From NCBI RefSeq assembly GCF_001650635.1, contig NZ_LWQU01000128.1:1-49492 (forward strand): a DNA stretch of 49,492 nt, read 5' to 3'. A model generated the notes under the pieces. The model ran no database searches, was not told where the DNA came from, and worked only from the letters and a program-made list of their open reading frames with translations. Shown piece after piece: positions 43,266 to 49,492 of the stretch. The DNA comes from Magnetospirillum moscoviense (GTDB lineage: Bacteria; Pseudomonadota; Alphaproteobacteria; Rhodospirillales; Magnetospirillaceae). The first letter of the stretch is position 1. Each line of letters begins with the position of its first letter. A program made the translations under genes and the position numbers.

Positions 43266-43294
43266 GCGCCCGGCCATATCCGCCGGCCGGGCGC
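43266..43294 (-). terminator. Hairpin after the proline-repeat frame
   Basis: GCGCCCGGCC (43266-43275) pairs perfectly with GGCCGGGCGC (43285-43294) around 9 nt. It lies 11 nt past the TAG of the minus-strand proline-rich frame. No T-run. Confidence 0.5.
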
Positions 43295-43305
43295 TACCTA
43301 ATCTC

Positions 43306-43436
43306 CTAGGGCTTGACCTCACCACCCGGAGGCGGCGGCGGCATCTCGCCACCCGGAGGCGGCGGAGGCGGCATGTTCGGATCACCACCGGGCGGAGGCG
43401 GCGGCGGCATCTCGCCACCCGGAGGCGGAGGCGGCC
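43306..43436 (-). pseudogene. C-terminal fragment of a protein with MPPPPPGG repeats
   Basis: On the minus strand the frame reads RPPPPPGGEM, PPPPPPGGDPNM, PPPPPPGGEM, PPPPPGGEVKP and stops at TAG (43308-43306), so four tandem units of 27-36 bp. Upstream of the first unit the frame runs only a few codons into the antisense of the ABC transporter before a stop, so the 5' part of the gene is missing. It looks like the tail of a separate gene fused here. Confidence 0.55.
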
Positions 43437-45347
43437 GGCCTGCGCAAGCTGCCGCTGCCGCTGGTGGTGTTCTGGAACTTCAATCATTTCGTCGTGGTCG
43501 AGGGATATGGCGACGGCACGGTCTTCCTGAACGACCCCGCCACCGGACCGCGCGCCGTGGCCGACCTTGAATTCGACGAATGCTTCACCGGCGTCGCCCT
43601 GGCGTTCGAAACAGGCCCCGACTTCGTGACCGGCGGCCATCCCCCGGGCGCCTGGACCACCATCAAGGCCAAGCTGGACGGCGTGCGCACCCCGCTGCTG
43701 TTCCTGCTGTTCACCAGCATCGCCCTGGCCTTTCCGGTGCTGGTCCTGCCGTCCTTCCAACGGGTCTTCGTCGATTATTACCTGATCGGGCACCTGAACG
43801 ACTGGCTGGCCCCGCTGCTGGCGGCCATGGCCGCCGCCGCCCTGTTGCGCATGGGGCTGACCTGGCTGCAGCAAGAGCATCTGCTGAAGCTGCAGACCCG
43901 GCTGTCGGTGACCTCGTCGTCGCGGTTCTTCTGGCACGTTCTGCGCCTTCCCATCGGCTTCTTCGCCCAACGCTATGGCGGCGAGATCGCCACCCGCGTC
44001 CAGTTGAACGAGCGCGTCGCCACCTTGATCGGCGGCGACCTGGCCTCGGCCGGGTTGAACGCGGTCACCATGGTGGCCTTCGCGCTTTTGATGCTGCAAT
44101 ACGACGTTTTGCTGACCCTGGTCGGCCTGGCCTTCGCCGGCGCCAATCTCGCCGCCCTGCGGCTGGTGTCGCGCCGCCTGTCGGACGCCAATCAGAAATT
44201 GCTGCAAGATCGCGGCAAGCTGTCGGGCATCGCCACCCAGAATATCGGCATCATCGACAGCTTCAAGGCCTCGGGGATGGAAGGCCTGTTCTTTGGCCGC
44301 ATCGCCGCCTATCACGCCAAGGTGGTCAGCGCCGAACAGAATCTGGCGCGCCAGCGCCTGTTCCTGCAGGCCGCCCCCTTGCTGCTGGGGGGCATCGCCT
44401 CGGCGGCGATCCTGACCGTCGGCGGCTTCCGGGTCATGGAGGGAACGCTGAGCATCGGCATGCTGGTGGCGTTCCAGATGCTGATGGCCCAGTTCCAGGC
44501 CCCGGTCACCGGCCTGGTCGGGCTGGGCGGCCAACTGCAAGAGGCCGAAGGCTATGTCAACCGGCTTGACGACGTGCTGCGTCATCCGCGCGCCCCCGAG
44601 TTCGCGGCACCGCCGGCTCCGGCGCGCAAGCTGACCGGCCGGCTGGAGGTCCGCGATCTGGTGTTCGGTTTTTCCCCGCTCGACCCGCCGCTGATCGAGG
44701 GTTTCTCGCTTACTCTGGCGCCGGGCGCCCGCGTGGCGTTGGTGGGCGGCTCGGGCTCGGGCAAATCAACCATCGGCAAGCTGCTGGCCGGCTTCTACCG
44801 CCCGTGGTCGGGCGAGATTGTGTTCGATGAAGTCCCGATGGACCGACTCGGGCGCGAAACCCTGCGGACCTCGCTGGGGATCGTCGATCAGGACATCGCC
44901 CTGTTCGAAGGCACCATCCGCGAGAATTTGTCCCTGTGGGACGACACCTTGCCCGATGAACGCATGGTCCGCGCCGCCAAGGACGCGGCCATCCACGACG
45001 TCATCGCCGGCCGGGCCCAGGGCTATGATTCCCCGGTGTCCGAGGGTGGGCGGAACTTCTCGGGCGGGCAGCGTCAGCGCATCGAGATCGCCCGCGCCTT
45101 GGCCGCCGAGCCCTCGATCCTGATCCTGGACGAAGCGACCAGCGCGCTGGACGCGGCGACCGAGGTGGCGGTGGTCGAGAATTTGCGCCGCCGCGGCTGC
45201 ACCTGCATCATCATCGCCCACCGCCTGTCGACCATCCGCGATTGCGACGAGATCGTCGTGCTCGAGCGCGGCCGCATCATCCAGCGCGGCACCCACGACG
45301 CGATGATGGCGGCCGACGGCCCCTATCGCCGCCTGATCGAGCATTGA
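43437..45347 (+). pseudogene. NHLP-type peptidase/ABC exporter, 5'-truncated
   Basis: The frame enters at about 43437 (GLRKLPLPLVVFWNFNHFVV); the first usable start is GTG 43464, giving 627 residues. The C39 peptidase retains its His (NHFVVVEGY) and Asp (FLNDPATGP) but lacks about 80 N-terminal residues with the catalytic Cys. The membrane domain (six TM, residues about 65-330) and the ATPase are intact: GGSGSGKST, signature FSGGQRQRIEIARAL, Walker B ILILDEATSALD. Intact homologues cleave a GG-type leader and export the peptide. The leader-cleaving function is lost; whether a shortened transporter is made is unknown. Followed 7 bp later by its partner. Confidence 0.8.
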
Positions 45348-45354
45348 GGGCGCC

Positions 45355-48285
45355 ATGACCAGCCAAGCCCCGGTTCCCACCGCCCTTCCCCCCAGCCTGC
45401 TTGCCGGCGGCAAGACGCAGGATCTGGCGGCCAATCAGGTTCTGGCCTTGACCGGTGAAAGCGGGCTGTGGCTGGTCGAGACCGGCGAATTGGATGTCTT
45501 TGCCGTCGATCGTGACGCCGACGGCCGGCCGGGGGTGCGACGCCACCTTGCCACCGTGACCACGGCCGGGCTTCTGGCCGGGCTCGACTGGCCGGCCGAC
45601 ACCGCTATCAACATCGATATCGTCGCCATCAGCCGGGGCGCCCGGTTGTCCCACATCACCGCCGAGACCCTGCCCTCGGTCTCGGACCCGGCCGCCCTGT
45701 CGAGCCTGGGCCAAGCCCTGGATCGCTGGATCATCGGCCTGACCGCCGGGCTGACCCGCTTCTTCGCCCTGCGGTCCGCCGCCATCCTGCCGCTGGCCCC
45801 CGGTGCTTCCGTCACCGCCGCCGAAGGCACGCTGATCGGCTGCCCGCGGGGACTGATCTGGGCGCTGGTCTCGGCCGGTTCGGCCCGTTATCTCGGGGTC
45901 GAATCGCTGGCGGCGGCCGACCAGCCTCTGGTCCCGCTGACCCATGACAGCTGGTTGACCGCCGACCAAGGCGGCGCGACGCTGGTGGGCTATCCCACCG
46001 CCTCGCTGATGCAGACGCCGCACTGGCTGGCGCGCGCGCGCATCTTCCACCGGGTGTGGCTGCAAACTCTGGCCCGTAGCGTCGCCCACGAGGCCCTGGC
46101 CGAGGAACGGCGGCTAGACCGGCGCAACGGCGAGACCCAGGACGCCGTCGACGGCACCCTGACCCGCCTGGTCGGCCTGGTCGGCGAGGTGGTCAAACCC
46201 AGCCCGGTTCACGACCCCGACAATGCCTTGGCCATCGCCTGCGCCGCCGCCTGCAAGCCGCTGGGGATCACCATCGAGGCGTCTCCTCTGATGGTGCGAC
46301 GGCGAACCGGCGACCGCCAACTGACGGTCGAGGACGTGGCGCGCATCGCCCGGGTGCGAGTGCGCCAGGTCGCCCTTCGCGGCCAGTGGTGGCTGCAAGA
46401 TCTTGGGCCGCTGGTGGCCTTCGTCGATGATGACGGCCAGCCCGTCGCCCTGATCCCCGGCGGCGACGGCAAGTACCGGCGGCAATCCATCGACGGCACC
46501 GCGCCGCGCGTCATCGACGCCACCATGGCCGAGGATCTGGCCCCCATGGCGTGGAGCTTCTATGCCCCGCTTCCCGAAGGCCGGGTCACCGTGGCCGAAT
46601 TGCTGCGGATGGGGTTGCGCAACCAGACAGCCGATCTGTTGACCGCCGGGGCGGCGGGGATTGCCGGCGGATTGCTGGGGCTGGCCTTGCCGCTCCTCAC
46701 CGCCTGGGTCTTTCGCGACATCATTCCCGGTCATCTGGATGGTCAGCTGCTCCAGGTCGGCTTGGCCCTGATCATGGCGGCGACGGCGACCACCATCTTC
46801 AAGATCGTCGGCGACGTCGCCCTGCTGCGCATCGAGGGGCGCATCGCCGGGCGTCTGCAGGCCGGCATCATCGACCGATTGCTGCGCCTGCCCTCCAGCT
46901 TCTTCAACACCTATTCGACCGGCGACCTGGCGCTGCGCACCTTGACGGTCGAGACGGTCCGCAAGGCGCTGACCGGGCTGGTACTGTCGTCGGTCCTGGC
47001 GGCGGTGTTCTCGCTGTTTTCCTTCGCGCTGCTGTTCTGGTACCAGCCGGCCGCGGCGGCGCTGGCCGGGCTTTTGTTCCTGCTGGTGCTGGGGGTGTCG
47101 GCCTGGGCCGGCGCGCGGCAATTGAAGGCCATCTTCGAGGGCGAGGCCATCTCGGGCAACATCAACAGCCTGGTGCTGCAGTTGGTCAACGGCGTCCCCA
47201 AGCTGCGCATGGCCGGCGCCGAGGACCGCGCCTTCGTCCGCTGGGGCAAGGTCTTCGCGGAATTGCGGGCCCGCATGGTGCGCATGCGCCGGATCGCCAA
47301 CGCCTATACCATCTTCCTGGCCGGGTTCGACATCGTCGCGTTGGGCCTGATCTTCCTGGTCATGGCCGGCGCGGCCGGAACCGACATGGATACCGGCTCG
47401 TTCCTGGCCTTCGTCACCGCCTTCGCCATGTTCATGGGGGCGACCACCCAGATGGGCCGCGCGGTGATCCAATGCTACAACGTCGCCCCGATGATCCAGC
47501 GCGCCCGCCCGTTGCTCGACACCGCGCCCGAGGTCGATTCCAGCAAGACCGACCCTGGCCAACTGAGCGGCGGCATCGAGGTGACCGGAGCGGTTTTTCG
47601 CTATGATGCCGGCGGCCCCAAGGTGCTGAACGGATTGTCCGTGGCGGCCCGGCCCGGCCAGTTCATCGCCTTGGTCGGCCCGTCGGGTTGCGGCAAATCG
47701 ACCTTGATGAAGCTGATCCTGGGGTTCGAGCGACTGGAAGCCGGCGGAATCTTCTTCGACGGACACGATTTGCGCACGCTGGATATCCAGGCGGTTCGCC
47801 GCCAGATCGGCGTGGTGCTGCAATCGGGCCGGCTGATGCCGGGCACCATCTACGAGAACATCAAGGGCGCGTCGGACGCCAGCGTCGATGATGCCTGGGA
47901 GGCCGCTGCCATGGCCGGGCTCGACGGCGACATCAAGGCGATGCCGATGGGCATGCACACCGTGCTGACCGAAGGGTCGGCGGCGCTGTCGGGTGGCCAG
48001 GTCCAGCGGCTGCTGATCGCCCGCGCCGTGGTGGCGCGGCCGCGCATCCTGCTGTTCGACGAAGCGACCAGCGCCTTGGACAACCTGACCCAGGCGGTGG
48101 TCACCGAAAGCCTGTCGCGGCTGTCGGTCACCCGCATCGCCATCGCCCATCGTCTCAGCACGGTGAAGGATGCCGACCGCATCTTCGTGATGAAGGACGG
48201 CAGGGTCGAGGAACAAGGCACCTACGACGAATTGATGGCCCGCAACGGGCTTTTCTCTGAACTGGCCCGCCGGCAACTGACCTGA
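45355..48285 (+). CDS. NHLP bacteriocin system ABC transporter, permease/ATP-binding subunit
   Basis: The 976-residue protein has a long N-terminal region (1-400) with a cyclic-nucleotide-domain-like start (VLALTGESGLWLVETGELDV), an ABC membrane domain (about 420-715) and an ATPase domain with GPSGCGKSTLMKLILGFE, signature LSGGQVQRLLIARAV and Walker B ILLFDEATSALD. No C39 peptidase is present. This architecture is the second ABC protein of NHLP (nitrile-hydratase-leader-peptide) export clusters, which work with the peptidase-ABC protein encoded just upstream. No HlyD-type adaptor or precursor gene is in the window. Confidence 0.9.
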   Translation: MTSQAPVPTALPPSLLAGGKTQDLAANQVLALTGESGLWLVETGELDVFAVDRDADGRPGVRRHLATVTTAGLLAGLDWPADTAINIDIVAISRGARLSHITAETLPSVSDPAALSSLGQALDRWIIGLTAGLTRFFALRSAAILPLAPGASVTAAEGTLIGCPRGLIWALVSAGSARYLGVESLAAADQPLVPLTHDSWLTADQGGATLVGYPTASLMQTPHWLARARIFHRVWLQTLARSVAHEALAEERRLDRRNGETQDAVDGTLTRLVGLVGEVVKPSPVHDPDNALAIACAAACKPLGITIEASPLMVRRRTGDRQLTVEDVARIARVRVRQVALRGQWWLQDLGPLVAFVDDDGQPVALIPGGDGKYRRQSIDGTAPRVIDATMAEDLAPMAWSFYAPLPEGRVTVAELLRMGLRNQTADLLTAGAAGIAGGLLGLALPLLTAWVFRDIIPGHLDGQLLQVGLALIMAATATTIFKIVGDVALLRIEGRIAGRLQAGIIDRLLRLPSSFFNTYSTGDLALRTLTVETVRKALTGLVLSSVLAAVFSLFSFALLFWYQPAAAALAGLLFLLVLGVSAWAGARQLKAIFEGEAISGNINSLVLQLVNGVPKLRMAGAEDRAFVRWGKVFAELRARMVRMRRIANAYTIFLAGFDIVALGLIFLVMAGAAGTDMDTGSFLAFVTAFAMFMGATTQMGRAVIQCYNVAPMIQRARPLLDTAPEVDSSKTDPGQLSGGIEVTGAVFRYDAGGPKVLNGLSVAARPGQFIALVGPSGCGKSTLMKLILGFERLEAGGIFFDGHDLRTLDIQAVRRQIGVVLQSGRLMPGTIYENIKGASDASVDDAWEAAAMAGLDGDIKAMPMGMHTVLTEGSAALSGGQVQRLLIARAVVARPRILLFDEATSALDNLTQAVVTESLSRLSVTRIAIAHRLSTVKDADRIFVMKDGRVEEQGTYDELMARNGLFSELARRQLT

Positions 48286-48299
48286 TTGGGAGAACGGCA

Positions 48300-48842
48300 A
48301 TGCGCAAGGTATTGGTGATATTGGGGCAATTGTCGGACAGCGACGTCGAGTGGCTGGCCCAGGCGGGAACGCGCGAAAAAGTCGCCGCCGGCCGGGTGCT
48401 GATCGAGGAGGGCCGCCCGATCTCGTCGCTCTATATCCTGCTCGACGGCCACATGGCGGTGTCGCTGAAGGGCATCGGGACGGTGGCGACCTTGAGTTCC
48501 GGCGAGATCATGGGCGAGATGTCGATGATCGATTCCCGGCCGCCCTCGGCCTCGATCACCGCGCAGGACGATTGCCTGGTCCTGGCCCTGTCGCGCGAGG
48601 CCCTGCAGCAAAAGCTCGATACCGACGTGGCCTTCGCCGCCCGCTTCTACCGGGCCATCGCCACCTTCCTGTCCGACCGGTTGCGCGGCACGGTGCAACG
48701 GCTGGGCTATGGCGACAGCGGCGCATCGCTGGACGAGGATGTCGAGCTGGAAGGCGAGCTTGATCTCAACGTGCTGGACAACGTCCACCTGGCCGGCGCC
48801 CGGTTCGAACGCATGCTGAAGACCTTGGGCGGATCGAGGTGA
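48300..48842 (+). CDS. Cyclic-nucleotide-binding-domain protein
   Basis: The 180-residue protein has a single cNMP-binding beta-barrel (about 15-115: GRVLIEEGRPISSLYILLDG, LSSGEIMGEMSMIDSRPPSA). The phosphate-binding cassette has the GE-(x)n-RPPSA form of CRP/PKA domains. There is no DNA-binding helix-turn-helix; the C-terminal helical part is acidic. It starts 14 bp after the ABC gene and is commonly found in NHLP export operons, so it may regulate the exporter through a nucleotide. Confidence 0.88.
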   Translation: MRKVLVILGQLSDSDVEWLAQAGTREKVAAGRVLIEEGRPISSLYILLDGHMAVSLKGIGTVATLSSGEIMGEMSMIDSRPPSASITAQDDCLVLALSREALQQKLDTDVAFAARFYRAIATFLSDRLRGTVQRLGYGDSGASLDEDVELEGELDLNVLDNVHLAGARFERMLKTLGGSR

Positions 48843-48882
48843 TTTCGGACCTTGCGGCGGGATGATGCCAGAAACGCGAAAA

Positions 48883-48908
48883 GCCAGCGACCCGTTGGGG
48901 TTGCTGGC
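48883..48908 (+). terminator. Hairpin after the NHLP operon
   Basis: GCCAGCGACCC (48883-48893) pairs with GGGTTGCTGGC (48898-48908) around GTTG, with a single G-T pair. The hairpin resembles the one following the tRNA-fMet fragment (shared AAAGCCAGC, CGTTGG, TTGC and GGC). Confidence 0.7.
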
Positions 48909-48922
48909 CTCAGATTGCTGAC

Positions 48923-48950
48923 AAAGCCCTCGCCTTTGGCGGGGGCTTTT
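48923..48950 (+). terminator. Hairpin just before the IS1182-type gene
   Basis: AAAGCCC-T-CGCC (48923-48934) pairs with GGCG-G-GGGCTTT (48938-48949), followed by T. Similar hairpins form the terminal inverted repeat of IS1182-like elements, so it may be the left end of the IS rather than an operon terminator. Confidence 0.6.
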
Positions 48951-48963
48951 GATTCAATGGGGC

Positions 48964-49329
48964 ATGCTCAAAAAACCGACGCCCCAACAGACGGAACTTG
49001 AGATGGTGACGATCGCGTCGCTGGTTCCGTCGGACCATCTGCTGCGTAAGATCGACGCGGCGATCGACTTCTCGTTCATCCACGACCGGGTGGCGCATCT
49101 GTATTGCCCCGATAACGGGCGTCCGGCGCTGGACCCGGTGGTGTTGTTCAAGATGCTGTTCGGGATGCGCTCCGAGCGGCAGTTGATGCGGGAGATCCAG
49201 GTCAACGTGGCGTATCGCTGGTTCCTTGGCCTGCGGCTGACCGACAAGGTGGCGGACGCCTCGACGCTGAGCCAGAACCGGCGGCGGCGGTTTGCCGACA
49301 GCACGATTTACCAGGACATTCTGAATTGA
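48964..49329 (+). pseudogene. Truncated IS1182-family transposase
   Basis: The 121-residue fragment begins MLKKPTPQQTELEMVTIASL and matches the N-terminal quarter of IS1182-type transposases (normally about 450 residues) through DASTLSQNRRRRFADSTIYQ. It then ends DILN-stop where the family continues with the catalytic core. It also lacks about five residues (GYLF-type) between VVLFKMLF and GMRSERQL. The element is inactive. Confidence 0.85.
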
Positions 49330-49492
49330 TACGCCATTGACGATTTAACCACATCCAGCAGCGGTAGTTTTATGGAGTGCTCTGGTTTTCCCCCCTCCTG
49401 CTCCAGGTACTCCCTCATAGGCGTTAACATAGCGCACACACTTGGCGTTTTCGCTTTCTTGGGGTGTCGGCGAGGCGTACAGCGAGGCTGGT
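49330..49492. other. Unassigned end region with inverted 21-bp copy
   Basis: These 163 bp follow the truncated transposase. The minus strand has short open frames without a recognised family. It contains the inverted copy (49413-49433) of the sequence at the window start. Confidence 0.5.
49413..49433 (-). repeat. 21-bp sequence, inverted copy of window start
   Basis: CCTCATAGGCGTTAACATAG plus C is the exact reverse complement of 60-80. Flanks differ. Confidence 0.8.

Noticed and set aside
43000-43530. Plus-strand 176-codon frame across the scar
   Set aside because: The translation is Arg-rich from the proline-repeat antisense and joins unrelated segments; no family recognised.

Overview
The window looks like chromosome from a GC-rich alphaproteobacterium of the Rhodospirillales, most probably a Magnetospirillum-type organism. 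The evidence is a COQ9 homologue, a three-subunit Pnt transhydrogenase, homospermidine synthase, high GC with strong G/C third positions, and a Thauera-type benzoyl-CoA pathway of the kind known from denitrifying Magnetospirillum. The genus is an inference; no 16S or marker gene is present.

Layout. 1-7.1 kb is housekeeping: COQ9, peptide deformylase, S21, a soluble receptor-like protein, an FMN reductase/HiPIP pair, and pntAA-pntAB-pntB behind a good sigma-70-like promoter. 7.1-13 kb holds a structured non-coding stretch, a DUF433/DUF5615 toxin-antitoxin-like pair, and the prkA-yeaH-spoVR stress operon, which is preceded by a CACAGAGG repeat hairpin. 13-20.9 kb is a mixed set: a SAF-domain dehydrogenase, a sensor kinase, an SDR with an operator inside its promoter, a tandem GNAT protein, homospermidine synthase and a methyltransferase.

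20.9-33.8 kb is the metabolic core. On the minus strand had-oah-dch-bcrC-bcrB-bcrA-bcrD-fdx encode ATP-dependent benzoyl-CoA dearomatisation and modified beta-oxidation to 3-hydroxypimelyl-CoA. Divergently on the plus strand korA-korB-(ferritin-like)-ridA-gcdH supply reduced ferredoxin from 2-oxoglutarate and remove glutaryl-CoA. The two arms share a 191-bp control region. The cycle is closed: TCA-derived 2-oxoglutarate reduces ferredoxin through KorAB, ferredoxin feeds Bcr, and GcdH carries the product back towards acetyl-CoA.

33.8-42.7 kb is ordinary: DUF4169, an FmdB zinc ribbon, tRNA-Asp, an ammonium transporter behind a stem-loop-rich leader, a second sensor kinase, malonyl-CoA decarboxylase, NAD(P)HX repair and D-amino-acid dehydrogenase. 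42.7-43.45 kb is a recombination scar. It contains a chimeric transposase remnant, the last 18 nt of a tRNA-fMet with its terminator, the tail of a proline-repeat protein, and the cut 5' end of an ABC transporter.

43.45-48.8 kb is an NHLP-type peptide export module: two ABC proteins and a cyclic-nucleotide-binding-domain protein. Its first peptidase domain has lost the catalytic-Cys half. The window closes with a truncated IS1182-like transposase and a 21-bp sequence that also occurs, inverted, at the window start. I see no CRISPR array. The most novel-looking material is the 43-kb junction, the non-coding structured stretches at 7.2 and 34.7 kb, and the ferritin-like and RidA genes embedded in the anaerobic benzoate locus.
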